From assembly GCA_021107375.1 (NCBI GenBank), contig JAIOSY010000223.1, positions 1-13,548 of the forward strand: DNA of 13,548 bases. The letters are read 5' to 3'. Made by a program: the position numbers and the translations under genes. Shown piece by piece: positions 1 to 6,807 of this stretch. The notes under the pieces are model-generated. The model did no database searches. It worked only from the letters and a program-made list of their open reading frames with translations, and had not been told where the DNA came from. This stretch comes from Sulfurimonas sp. Its GTDB lineage: Bacteria; Campylobacterota; Campylobacteria; Campylobacterales; Sulfurimonadaceae. The number at the start of each line of letters is the position of its first letter. The stretch's first letter is position 1.

Positions 1-109
1 GCGAAGGAATTTGGGCAGATTTAAAACCATATGCTTTACATCCATGAGGTTGTTTTGGCTTCCAAGTTACAAAATAATATTCACATCTTCTACAGTTAAT
101 TCTTTTCAT
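1..109 (-). CDS. Small CxxC cysteine-motif protein, 5' part only
   Basis: This gene runs off the left edge; 36 codons from the ATG at 109 are visible. The protein starts MKRINCRRCEYYFVTW and continues with a PHGCKAYGFKS segment. The CxxC pair (C6, C9) and a third cysteine (C20) suggest a small metal-binding or zinc-ribbon-like fold whose fourth ligand would lie beyond the edge. From memory, small proteins of roughly 60-70 residues with this C-x2-C...TW...P-GCKA-GFKS pattern occur widely in proteobacteria, and some are labelled 'uracil-DNA glycosylase'. Nothing seen here confirms enzyme activity. The gene is divergent from the dUTPase gene, with 60 bp between the two starts. The frame stays open upstream to about 151 without another ATG, so ATG109 is the best start, although its ribosome-binding site is weak. 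Confidence 0.7.
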   Translation of the reverse strand, partial: MKRINCRRCEYYFVTWKPKQPHGCKAYGFKSAQIPS

Positions 110-111
110 AA

Positions 112-139
112 TTGGAAGTTTATCATATTTAGATACAAT
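112..139 (+). promoter_or_regulatory. Candidate sigma-70 promoter for dut-ABC unit
   Basis: TTGGAA (112-117) and TACAAT (134-139) are separated by 16 bp and lie in the divergent gap upstream of the dUTPase gene. This puts transcription start near 146, about 24 nt before the ATG. A purine-rich AAAAAGAGA just upstream of the ATG serves as ribosome-binding site. The -35 overlaps the leader of the divergent gene. The base composition is so AT-rich that chance matches are common. Confidence 0.35.
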
Positions 140-169
140 AAATAAATTAAATTAAAAAGAGATTCTTCT

Positions 170-862
170 ATGGATAAAATATTATTAATGTTACAACTTC
201 AAACTCAGCTTAATGATGCCACAAATGGTGAGGCTTGGGTTAAGGGTATTACCAAAAATGGTAAGGTTATAAACTGGAAGAGATGGATTTATATGGAATG
301 TGCTGAAATGGTTGATTCTTTTTCTTGGAAACACTGGAAAAGTATAAATAAAGAACCAGATTGGGATAATCTACAAATAGAGGTTATTGATGTTTGGCAT
401 TTTATAATCTCACTTGCTATCGAAAACTATTCACAAAATTTAAAAGGTGGTATAGAAGATTTAGCTATTAATATTTCTCAATTAGATAGTTTTAATACTA
501 TTGATAAAGAGACTAAAGTGTTTGATACTCAAGATAATGTAATCTCTAAAGTGGAAAATATTATGCTTTTATCTTTATCTAAAGAGATCCTAAATACTGA
601 AGATCTTATAACTGAGTTTTTTGATTTAGTTGTTATGAGTGGATTAAATTTAGAAACACTATATAGACTTTATGTTGGAAAAAACATTTTAAATCAATTT
701 CGTCAAGATAATGGTTATAAAGATGGTTCATATATTAAAGTATGGGATGGTGAAGAGGATAATGTTGTTATGAAAAGAGTATGGGAAGAAAATAGCGATA
801 TTAAACCAGATGCTCTTTACAAAGAACTTACAAAACTATACTTGGCATTAACTAAGAGCTAG
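170..862 (+). CDS. dut: Dimeric dUTPase (dUTP diphosphatase, all-alpha NTP-PPase type)
   Basis: The enzyme hydrolyses dUTP (and in this family also dUDP) to dUMP, which keeps uracil out of DNA and supplies the thymidylate precursor. At 230 residues it has the normal length of the Campylobacter-type dimeric dUTPases. These belong to the all-alpha MazG-like superfamily and are unrelated to the trimeric Dut of E. coli. The family signatures are clear: QTQLNDATNG near residues 11-20, then E43-x2-E46 within IYMECAEMVDS, SFSWKHWK at 50-57, and E71-x2-D74 within IEVIDVWHF. The four acidic residues are the metal-binding ExxE/ExxD set. A C-terminal GYKDGSYIKVWDGEEDN segment (about 179-195) is also typical. 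The start is an ATG with AAGAGA upstream. The ABC ATPase gene follows after 3 nt, so both are probably cotranscribed. Confidence 0.93.
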   Translation: MDKILLMLQLQTQLNDATNGEAWVKGITKNGKVINWKRWIYMECAEMVDSFSWKHWKSINKEPDWDNLQIEVIDVWHFIISLAIENYSQNLKGGIEDLAINISQLDSFNTIDKETKVFDTQDNVISKVENIMLLSLSKEILNTEDLITEFFDLVVMSGLNLETLYRLYVGKNILNQFRQDNGYKDGSYIKVWDGEEDNVVMKRVWEENSDIKPDALYKELTKLYLALTKS

Positions 863-865
863 AGA

Positions 866-1435
866 TTGAGTAATATATTAGAAGTAAAAAATTTATCTTT
901 TGGCTATACAAAAGAGTTTTTACTTTTTAAGGATTTTTCAATTAGTCTAAAAAAAGGTGAGATAAAAGCGATAGTAGGAGCTAGTGGGGCTGGTAAAAGT
1001 ACACTTTTTGAGTTAATACTTAATAATCTAAAGCCATTTTCAGGTGAGATAAATTCTGGTTATTGTTCACAAGTATTTCAAGATCCATATAGCTCTTTTC
1101 ATCCTAGTTACACCCTTTTAAATCAGATTAAGGATGTTTCCCCGATTGATGAACTAAAATCTATTTTAGAGTTAATTAATCTTGATTATGAACTTTTATT
1201 AAAACTTCCACATGAACTTTCAGGAGGACAACTTCAGCGAGCCTCTATTCTTCGTGCAATGCTTATGAAACCAGATTTGTTACTTTTAGATGAGCCTACA
1301 TCTGCACTTGATAATGTTGTTCAGCTAGAAGTTATGAGAATGCTTATGAAAAATCTTGATACCATGGGGATGCTTTTAATCACACACGATATGGAGTTGG
1401 CTTCGTGGTGTGCAGATGAGATAATCGTTATTTAA
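866..1435 (+). CDS. Short ABC transporter ATP-binding protein, peptide/nickel-type (DppF/OppF-like)
   Basis: This is an ATPase subunit of an ABC importer-like system; the substrate is unknown. All nucleotide-binding motifs are present: Walker A GASGAGKST (38-46), Q-loop Q72 in VFQDPYSSFHP, signature LSGGQLQR (118-125), Walker B LLLLDE (138-143), SALD D-loop (146-149) and H-switch H174. The QDPYSSFHP segment resembles the QDPxxSLNP region of the dipeptide/nickel ATPase family. The 189 residues are short: Dpp/Opp ATPases are usually 260-330 residues with a C-terminal oligopeptide-binding region that is absent here. The start is TTG at 866, three bases after the dut stop; an in-frame stop just upstream leaves no longer alternative. 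AAGAGCTAGAGA precedes it. No permease or binding-protein gene is visible, so its partners must lie elsewhere. The 3' end overlaps the convergent HDOD gene by 8 bp. Confidence 0.88.
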   Translation: MSNILEVKNLSFGYTKEFLLFKDFSISLKKGEIKAIVGASGAGKSTLFELILNNLKPFSGEINSGYCSQVFQDPYSSFHPSYTLLNQIKDVSPIDELKSILELINLDYELLLKLPHELSGGQLQRASILRAMLMKPDLLLLDEPTSALDNVVQLEVMRMLMKNLDTMGMLLITHDMELASWCADEIIVI

Positions 1436-3011
1436 GAGACTTTAGTGCTTTATTAAGTGGTGCAGGATCAAATCCATAAGTATCCATCATTGCTAGTATC
1501 TCATCTGGAATATCTGATAGTATATTACCTTTTACATCTATAAGTTTACAAACAATACAGTTTGCTGCACTTAATTTTCTTAATTCTTCTGGAGATTCTA
1601 GAGGATTATCACTGTATGATATTACATCTACAATATCTTTTGAAAGTTTCCAGTAGTTTAAAATTTGTGAGCTAATCTGATTGGTTGTGGTATGGACTGT
1701 AGACTCTTCAGCATATTGAATATCAAAAGCAGTACACAGTTCTTGAAATCTATCATCTTGATGTATCTCTATTAACTCTTTAGAGATAAGCAGTTGACCA
1801 ATATTACTCATAAGTGCTGTTGAAGATAAAACTGATAAATCTGAAATGGAGATTTTTGAATACCATTTCAGCATTAATGATAGTCTAGTCATGGCAACGG
1901 TTGAAAAAATCTCTTCATTAATATCGTATGCACTGAGGTCGATTGAACCTAAAGATTGATACATACCGCTCATACAAAGAGCTTTTACAACTCTTTTACC
2001 AAACTTTGTAACAGCCTGATCAATTGTTTTTAACTCTATTGAACCGTATATAGGACTGTTTGCAATATTTAATATATGAGCAGTAATTATTGGATCAGTT
2101 TTTACAACTTTTATTAAATCTTTTATTGGTATCTCTTCATCATCACATATCTGCATAACTTTAAAAATTGTATTTGGAAGTGGCTCTAAAGTCTGAATAA
2201 AATCATGTATTTTTTTGTGGTTAATTAAAATATTTCTAGAAGAATAAAATACTTTGGCTATGGAAATTAACTCTCTTTCTATAATCTTACCATTTAGAGG
2301 GTTTGTTATAGCATGACTGATGCCATTCTTAATCAATTTTTTTGAACACACTGTGCTGATTTTATTGAAGATGGCTATTATAGGAATATCAGGATAGCTT
2401 TGCTTACAAAAGCTTATGATAGAATGATTTTCTTTATCAAGATTGGTAATAATTATATCATATGGATTCATATTAAGTACAGTATTATTCTGATCACTCT
2501 CAGAACTATATTTTACACTAGGTGTAAATTTTCTTAGAAAAGGTACGACTTTTTTTGCTCTTGCAATATTTTTATCCATATATAAAATTGATAGTGTTTT
2601 TAATTTATCTTTTGGATTAATGTAGGAGTTTGTTATTTTAATTTTATTTAAAAGTTTTTGTGGAACTGGAGAAAGATTTCTCTCTCTATCCTCCATCTCT
2701 TGTGACCACTCCCTTAGTTTATCTTTTATTTGAAGTAACCATGCTATAATGGAGTTTTGAACTATGTTTTTTTCTTCTCTTAAAGAGCTAAGTACAGTTT
2801 CTGTTTTACATACAATGTCGTATAAAGGGGTAAGAGATAAATATGCACTAGTAGCCTTGTATGAATGAAAGTATCTAAATAATTCATTTAAAGAGTCAGA
2901 AACTAAATCTTTTTGCTCAAGTACTAATATGTGATACTCAATATGTGGAAGTTGTGAATCTAATTGCTCTTTAAATGTTTCGTATATATCCCAATCATAA
3001 TCTTCTATCAT
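1428..3011 (-). CDS. Hpt / degenerate receiver / HDOD domain signalling protein
   Basis: This is a three-part protein of 527 residues. The N-terminal ~110 residues are helical and contain LFRYFHSYKATSAYLSL (44-60), which matches the phosphorylatable-His motif of Hpt domains with H49 as phospho-acceptor. Residues about 138-262 look like a CheY-type receiver (start LKTLSILYMD; YDIIITNLD at 184-192). N190 replaces the acceptor Asp, F215 sits at the Ser/Thr position, and N237-P replaces the Lys-Pro, so it is probably not phosphorylated. Residues about 270-490 form an HDOD domain (TLEPLPNTIFKVM, ILNIANSPIYGS, AVTKFGKRVVKALC), a family of HD-related domains mostly lacking catalytic residues and acting as signalling or scaffold modules. 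The likely role is a phosphorelay-linked cytoplasmic regulator; target unknown. The start is ATG3011 with AAAGGG 9 nt upstream. It sits 79 bp downstream of crcB and has its own -10 candidate. Confidence 0.85.
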   Translation of the reverse strand: MIEDYDWDIYETFKEQLDSQLPHIEYHILVLEQKDLVSDSLNELFRYFHSYKATSAYLSLTPLYDIVCKTETVLSSLREEKNIVQNSIIAWLLQIKDKLREWSQEMEDRERNLSPVPQKLLNKIKITNSYINPKDKLKTLSILYMDKNIARAKKVVPFLRKFTPSVKYSSESDQNNTVLNMNPYDIIITNLDKENHSIISFCKQSYPDIPIIAIFNKISTVCSKKLIKNGISHAITNPLNGKIIERELISIAKVFYSSRNILINHKKIHDFIQTLEPLPNTIFKVMQICDDEEIPIKDLIKVVKTDPIITAHILNIANSPIYGSIELKTIDQAVTKFGKRVVKALCMSGMYQSLGSIDLSAYDINEEIFSTVAMTRLSLMLKWYSKISISDLSVLSSTALMSNIGQLLISKELIEIHQDDRFQELCTAFDIQYAEESTVHTTTNQISSQILNYWKLSKDIVDVISYSDNPLESPEELRKLSAANCIVCKLIDVKGNILSDIPDEILAMMDTYGFDPAPLNKALKSLK

Positions 3012-3036
3012 TAATATAACCCTTTATTGTTTAAAA

Positions 3037-3042
3037 ATTATA
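3037..3042 (-). promoter_or_regulatory. Candidate -10 element for the HDOD gene
   Basis: The minus strand reads TATAAT at 3042-3037, about 25 nt before the HDOD start codon and just upstream of its AAAGGG ribosome-binding site. No good -35 hexamer is found at 16-18 bp. The same 79-bp gap holds a perfect 12-bp palindrome TATAAATTTATA (3067-3078) and two copies of TTGTTTAAAA (3027-3036 and 3081-3090). Either could be operator-like or chance in AT-rich DNA. Confidence 0.4.
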
Positions 3043-3090
3043 TCTATAGTGCACTTGGAATATACTTATAAATTTATAGTTTGTTTAAAA

Positions 3091-3477
3091 CTATTTTAAA
3101 AAATATTTTATTGTGTAAAATCCACTTCCTGCCATAAAAATAGAACCAAAAGCATTTAGTGAGATATTTGTTAGTGCTAAAAATATATGACCACCCTCAA
3201 GAAGCAAAAAACTCTCTATTGCAAAAGTTGAATAGGTTGTTAATGCTCCTAAAATACCAGTAGAAAGAAATGATTTAGTATGAAGTGAAAACATTGTTGT
3301 GTACATAAAATAGGCAATCAAAACACCCATTAAAAAACTACCGATGAGATTGACACCAAGAGTTCCATAAGGTAAATCATGTGGAAGTTTATGCGAAATT
3401 AAACCGTTAAAGTAGGCTCTTAAAACTGCTCCAATAAATCCACCACTACCTATTGCTAGGATTGTTTGCCAACTCAT
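3091..3477 (-). CDS. crcB: Fluoride ion channel CrcB/Fluc
   Basis: This is a small inner-membrane fluoride channel of the CrcB (Fluc) family, which exports F- as a dual-topology dimer. It has 128 residues from the preferred start, normal for the family, with four hydrophobic segments. Hallmarks are GSGGFIGAVLRAYF near the N-terminus, GTLGVNLIGSFLMG in the second helix (with the conserved Asn) and GILGALTTYSTFAIE in the third (with the conserved T-x-S-T-F stretch). Two in-frame ATGs exist, at 3483 and 3477. AAAAGG lies 3 nt before the first and 9 nt before the second, and the SWQTILAIGSGG start fits the family, so 3477 is chosen. The gene overlaps the 3' end of plsC by 32 nt (38 nt with the upstream start). 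It is the last gene of the ctpA-pur operon, and no fluoride riboswitch is seen in front of it. Confidence 0.92.
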   Translation of the reverse strand: MSWQTILAIGSGGFIGAVLRAYFNGLISHKLPHDLPYGTLGVNLIGSFLMGVLIAYFMYTTMFSLHTKSFLSTGILGALTTYSTFAIESFLLLEGGHIFLALTNISLNAFGSIFMAGSGFYTIKYFLK

Positions 3478-4144
3478 TGTCATATACCTTTTGCATTTTT
3501 ATTTTTAAATTACTTAGCCATTCCTTATCATTTTTATCAGCAATAAATGAATCAAGAAATATAACCTTTACTCGTCCTGGTTTATAATAGAATTTTTTAA
3601 TATCATAGAATTTAGCTGTTTGCATAAAAACTATTGGTTGAACCTTAAGTTGATACTTATCAGCAACAACTTTTGCACCACTTTTAAAAGATAGTAGTTT
3701 TCCAGTTGTAGAGCGAGTTCCCTCTGGGAACATAGTAATTACTCTACCCTTATTTAATCTATCTTTAGAGTTTCTCAAAAGTCTAATGAGTGATGTTTTA
3801 CTCTGTCTTTCGATGGGAATGTCTTCAGGGATACTCATAGCAAGACCAAAAAAAGGAACATCAAACAGTTCTTTTTTAGCAACCCATGAAAGATCTTTTT
3901 TTGAGATAGTTTCCATTACGCAGATATCTAAATCACTTTGATGATTTATAAGATACATTTGGGCTGCTGGGTCTTCTTTACCCTTTATCTCTACGGTAAA
4001 AAAAGTTGTTAAACGGATAACCCAAGATGATATTTTACGAGCATATGGTCGAGGTAAAATAGGGTATAGTATGATAGAGAGTGCCAAAGAGGCCAAAATT
4101 ATTGTTGTTGCAATAAGCCAACTAATATGAGCAAGTATCTTCAT
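3446..4144 (-). CDS. plsC: 1-acyl-sn-glycerol-3-phosphate acyltransferase
   Basis: The enzyme acylates lysophosphatidic acid to phosphatidic acid, the precursor of membrane phospholipids, at the cytoplasmic membrane. The 232-residue protein has an N-terminal membrane segment (about 5-28), then the acyltransferase blocks: motif I NHQSDLD with H68 and D73 (H-x4-D catalytic pair), a motif II/substrate region DIPIERQ (108-114), motif III FPEGTRS (139-145), and a hydrophobic QPIVFMQT block near 166-175. All core residues of the LPLAT/PlsC family are intact and the length is usual. The start is ATG4144 with GGATGGGTGA upstream; this lies inside the last 23 nt of the preceding BatD-like gene, which implies translational coupling. 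Its own 3' end overlaps crcB. As expected for the family, the substrate could also be another lysolipid. Confidence 0.92.
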   Translation of the reverse strand: MKILAHISWLIATTIILASLALSIILYPILPRPYARKISSWVIRLTTFFTVEIKGKEDPAAQMYLINHQSDLDICVMETISKKDLSWVAKKELFDVPFFGLAMSIPEDIPIERQSKTSLIRLLRNSKDRLNKGRVITMFPEGTRSTTGKLLSFKSGAKVVADKYQLKVQPIVFMQTAKFYDIKKFYYKPGRVKVIFLDSFIADKNDKEWLSNLKIKMQKVYDNELANNPSNR

Positions 4145-5168
4145 TTTTCACCCATCCAATTTTTTCATCTTTTAGTTTCACTTTTGTGAAACCTTTAGCT
4201 TTACCCTCGTTAGGTAAATAGCATTGAGTTTGTGTTGTCTCAAATATAGTTCCATTATTAACAGGAAGTAGATGTATATTACTGCCTTGTTTTATACAAA
4301 TATCTTTTATTGGTTTTGAAATATAAAATATATAAATTAGTGGAATTAAGGTTAATATTAAATATATATATTTTTTTCTCCATATTGCAAAAATAAGGAT
4401 AAGTGCTAGTAAACTGACTGCTATAGTAAGTTTTAATCTCTCTTTAGATTGGTTTTTTGGTTTTAAATCAGTTTGCGTTGTAACGCTATCATCATCAACG
4501 ATAATAGGTATAGTAATTTTAGTAAATTTGTTTTTAATTAGATTAAAATATGTAAAAGAAAATTGTTCAAGGTCTTTATTTAGAACTAAAAAATAAGTTA
4601 CTTTAGCTTCAAAGTAAGAATTATTTATAGATTCTATCCCCTGTTTAAAAACATTTTGAAATTTTAAACTGGATAAATCAGAATTTTCTGCTTTTGCAGT
4701 AAATATTATAATATTGTGTTTTGTATCAAAAGCGGTTGTCTTATATTCAGTTAGTTCAAAAGAATTGGCAATAATATTAGAAAAGTTTTTTTTAGGATTT
4801 AAAGTGACAACATTTAATTTTGGACCAACTAGTAGTGTTTCTTCAAACTCTGTATCAGCAATAAGTTTAACATTAATATCAGGCAGTTTAGCTTTATTTT
4901 TTGTAGTTAAAAAATAAAATTTTTCAAAATAAAAATTCCCTTTTATCTCTCTGTCTGGAATGAGGCTCAAAGGTTTAACCCCATTATGGTTTGAAAATTT
5001 ATATTCTATATCTCTAAAGTTTTCTACTGTTGAGATAGTTTTGACTGTGATAGAAAATATCTCACCCTTAATAACTCTTTGTGGTATCTTTTCATAGCTT
5101 AGATAGAGAACTTTATTCGCACTAAGTGTAGAAAAAATTAATAAAGTTAAGAAGAGTAGTATTTTCAC
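4122..5168 (-). CDS. Periplasmic membrane-anchored protein, BatD-like N-terminus and SH3-like C-terminus
   Basis: I do not recognise a defined function. Visible features of the 348 residues: a signal-peptide-like start (MKILLFLTLLIFSTLSA); a beta-rich region to about 240 whose early part (QRVIKGEIFSITVKTIST) recalls BatD/oxygen-tolerance-type domains; a low-complexity polar linker near 228-243; two closely spaced membrane helices (about 247-263 and 267-284) with an RKK turn at 264-266; and a C-terminal ~60-residue segment that looks like a bacterial SH3 module, with three cysteines (C291, C316, C346). The hairpin would place both the N-terminal domain and the tail in the periplasm. The start is GTG5168, whose G is also the last base of the purQ stop (TAGTG), so translation is coupled. 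No moxR/batA genes are nearby, so the BatD relation is only a fold-level guess. Confidence 0.6.
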   Translation of the reverse strand: MKILLFLTLLIFSTLSANKVLYLSYEKIPQRVIKGEIFSITVKTISTVENFRDIEYKFSNHNGVKPLSLIPDREIKGNFYFEKFYFLTTKNKAKLPDINVKLIADTEFEETLLVGPKLNVVTLNPKKNFSNIIANSFELTEYKTTAFDTKHNIIIFTAKAENSDLSSLKFQNVFKQGIESINNSYFEAKVTYFLVLNKDLEQFSFTYFNLIKNKFTKITIPIIVDDDSVTTQTDLKPKNQSKERLKLTIAVSLLALILIFAIWRKKYIYLILTLIPLIYIFYISKPIKDICIKQGSNIHLLPVNNGTIFETTQTQCYLPNEGKAKGFTKVKLKDEKIGWVKNEDTCSY

Positions 5169-5839
5169 TATTTAAAAAAACCTTGAAGCATAGCTACACC
5201 ATCATCAGAACCTAAAAGTGATTCCATTGCTCTCTCTGGATGAGGCATAAGACCAAATACATTTTTATCTTTGTTACAAACACCAGCAATAGATTCTACA
5301 CTACCATTAGGATTGCTTATATCACCATTTTCATCTGTATATCTTAGAAGAACTTGCTTATTAGCTTCAATCTCTTTTAGTCCATCAGCATCTATAAAGT
5401 AGTTTCCATCATGATGTGCAATTGGAATATTTACAACATCTCCACATGCCAACTCTTTTAAAAAGTCATTGTCATTATTTACAACACTTAGATGATGATG
5501 TTTAGAGATAAAGTGTAAGTTGTTATTTCTTTTTAATGCACCTGGAAGTAATCCAGCTTCTGTTAGAACTTGAAAACCATTACAAATTCCTAAAACTTTT
5601 CCACCATTATTTGCATACTCAGTTACAGCTTTCATAACTGGAGAAAATCTAGCAATAGCACCACTTCTCAGATAGTCACCATACGAAAATCCACCAGCAA
5701 CAACAAGTAGATTAGTATCACTTGGGATAGACTCTGCTTTATGCCAAATAATTTCAGTTGTAGCACCTAACTCTTCAAATGCATGTTGAGTATCATATTC
5801 ACAGTTAGTTCCTGGGAATTGAAGAATTACAACTTTCAT
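5168..5839 (-). CDS. purQ: Phosphoribosylformylglycinamidine synthase subunit PurQ (glutaminase)
   Basis: This is the glutamine amidotransferase subunit of the PurLQS FGAM synthase, step four of purine synthesis. It releases ammonia from glutamine and passes it to PurL, which uses ATP to convert FGAR to FGAM. The 223 residues match the family length. The N-terminus VVILQFPGTNCEYD is characteristic, GGFSYGDYLRSGAIA lies at 49-63, and the nucleophile C86 sits in the elbow LGICNGFQVL. The catalytic His/Glu pair is H200/E202 in GLMPHPERAMES. The class I amidotransferase triad is therefore complete. The ATG overlaps the purS stop by one base (TAATG), and its own stop overlaps the next gene's GTG, giving a chain of coupled genes. 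The partner purL is not in the window. Confidence 0.96.
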   Translation of the reverse strand: MKVVILQFPGTNCEYDTQHAFEELGATTEIIWHKAESIPSDTNLLVVAGGFSYGDYLRSGAIARFSPVMKAVTEYANNGGKVLGICNGFQVLTEAGLLPGALKRNNNLHFISKHHHLSVVNNDNDFLKELACGDVVNIPIAHHDGNYFIDADGLKEIEANKQVLLRYTDENGDISNPNGSVESIAGVCNKDKNVFGLMPHPERAMESLLGSDDGVAMLQGFFK

Positions 5840-6081
5840 TATACTAGCTCTATCTCATAATCTTCGATTACAGTATTTGCTAAAATCTCTTCACACATTT
5901 TTTCAACTTCAGCCATAGCTTTAGTCTTATTGTCAGTGTCTAGTTTTAAAACGATTTGTTTACCAACACGGACATCACTTACACCCTCAAAATGAAGAGA
6001 GTCTAGTGCGTGGTGAACTGCTTTACCTTGAGAATCTAATACGCCTGCTTTTAAAGATACATTTACTATTGCTGTTGTCAT
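5839..6081 (-). CDS. purS: Phosphoribosylformylglycinamidine synthase subunit PurS
   Basis: This is the small structural subunit of the three-part FGAM synthase, needed to bring PurQ and PurL together. It has 80 residues, the normal size. Family marks include VSLKAGVLDSQGKAVHHALDSL (about residues 8-29), GVSDVRVGKQIVLKLD (33-48) and a C-terminal MCEEILANTVIEDYEIEL helix-strand segment. It begins 5 nt after purC, and AGGAAAA, embedded in the end of purC, acts as ribosome-binding site about 10 nt before ATG6081. It overlaps purQ by one base. Presence of PurS marks the bacterial three-subunit system rather than the single-chain enterobacterial PurL. Confidence 0.95.
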   Translation of the reverse strand: MTTAIVNVSLKAGVLDSQGKAVHHALDSLHFEGVSDVRVGKQIVLKLDTDNKTKAMAEVEKMCEEILANTVIEDYEIELV

Positions 6082-6086
6082 AATTG

Positions 6087-6800
6087 TTATTTTCCTAATA
6101 TTCTATTTAAAACTTGCTCGTAAGCTACTGTTAACCCACCAAGACCTTGACGGAATCTATCTTTATCCATCTTTTCGCCACTCTCTACATCCCAAAAACG
6201 ACAGTTGTCAGGTGAAATTTCATCAACTAAGATAATATTTCCATTTGAGTCTTTTCCAAACTCTAGTTTAAAATCAACCAAGTTAAGACCTTTTTCTAAG
6301 AAATAAGGACGAAGAATATCATTAACTTGTCTTGCCATTCTACGAAGTTTGTCAAGCTCATCTTGATACTCAACTAGTTCTAAGATAAGAGCATGCTGGT
6401 CATTAAGCTTAGGGTCACCTAAATCATCATCTTTGTAGTCAAATTCAACTAAAGTAAAAGGGAGGATTTTCCCATCTTCAATTCCTAGATTACGAGTTAA
6501 ACTACCAGTTGCAATATTACGAACGATAACTTCGATTAGAATAACATCAACTTTAGTATGAAGCATGTGGTTGTCATCTAACATTTTTACAAAGTGAGTT
6601 TGAATTCCATTTGCTTCAAGAAGTTTAAATAGTTCTGTAGAAATTTTATTATTTAACGCACCTTTCCCAGATTCACTAGACTTTTTTTCACCATTAAAAG
6701 CTGTTAAATCATCTTTAAATTCTGAAATTACTAAGTTCTCATCATCTGTTAGAAAAAGTCTTTTAGCTTTTCCCTCGTAAAGTAGTTCTCTTTTTTCCAT
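6087..6800 (-). CDS. purC: Phosphoribosylaminoimidazole-succinocarboxamide synthase (SAICAR synthetase)
   Basis: The enzyme joins CAIR and aspartate using ATP to form SAICAR in de novo purine synthesis; it is cytosolic. The 237-residue length is typical. The N-terminal [11 protein letters not shown] (6-16) is the family's start motif. Signature one falls in [13 protein letters not shown] (91-103). Signature two is LVDFKLEFG (174-182), followed by the nucleotide-binding [14 protein letters not shown] (191-204) and [10 protein letters not shown] (212-221). All are intact. ATG6800 is preceded by TAGGA at a good distance and lies 7 nt after the ctpA stop, so it belongs to the ctpA operon. Purine genes sharing a transcript with a protease and envelope genes is unusual compared with textbook pur operons, but mixed operons are common in this phylum. 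Confidence 0.96.
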   Translation of the reverse strand: MEKRELLYEGKAKRLFLTDDENLVISEFKDDLTAFNGEKKSSESGKGALNNKISTELFKLLEANGIQTHFVKMLDDNHMLHTKVDVILIEVIVRNIATGSLTRNLGIEDGKILPFTLVEFDYKDDDLGDPKLNDQHALILELVEYQDELDKLRRMARQVNDILRPYFLEKGLNLVDFKLEFGKDSNGNIILVDEISPDNCRFWDVESGEKMDKDRFRQGLGGLTVAYEQVLNRILGK

Positions 6801-6807
6801 GCTTGTC

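Noticed and set aside
3478..3560. Fluoride riboswitch ahead of crcB
   Set aside because: crcB starts inside plsC coding sequence; no aptamer-like leader or own promoter is visible.
4714..4917. 67-codon plus-strand open frame inside the BatD-like gene
   Set aside because: It lies antisense to a well-supported gene, has no ribosome-binding site or family resemblance, and its composition mirrors the opposite strand.
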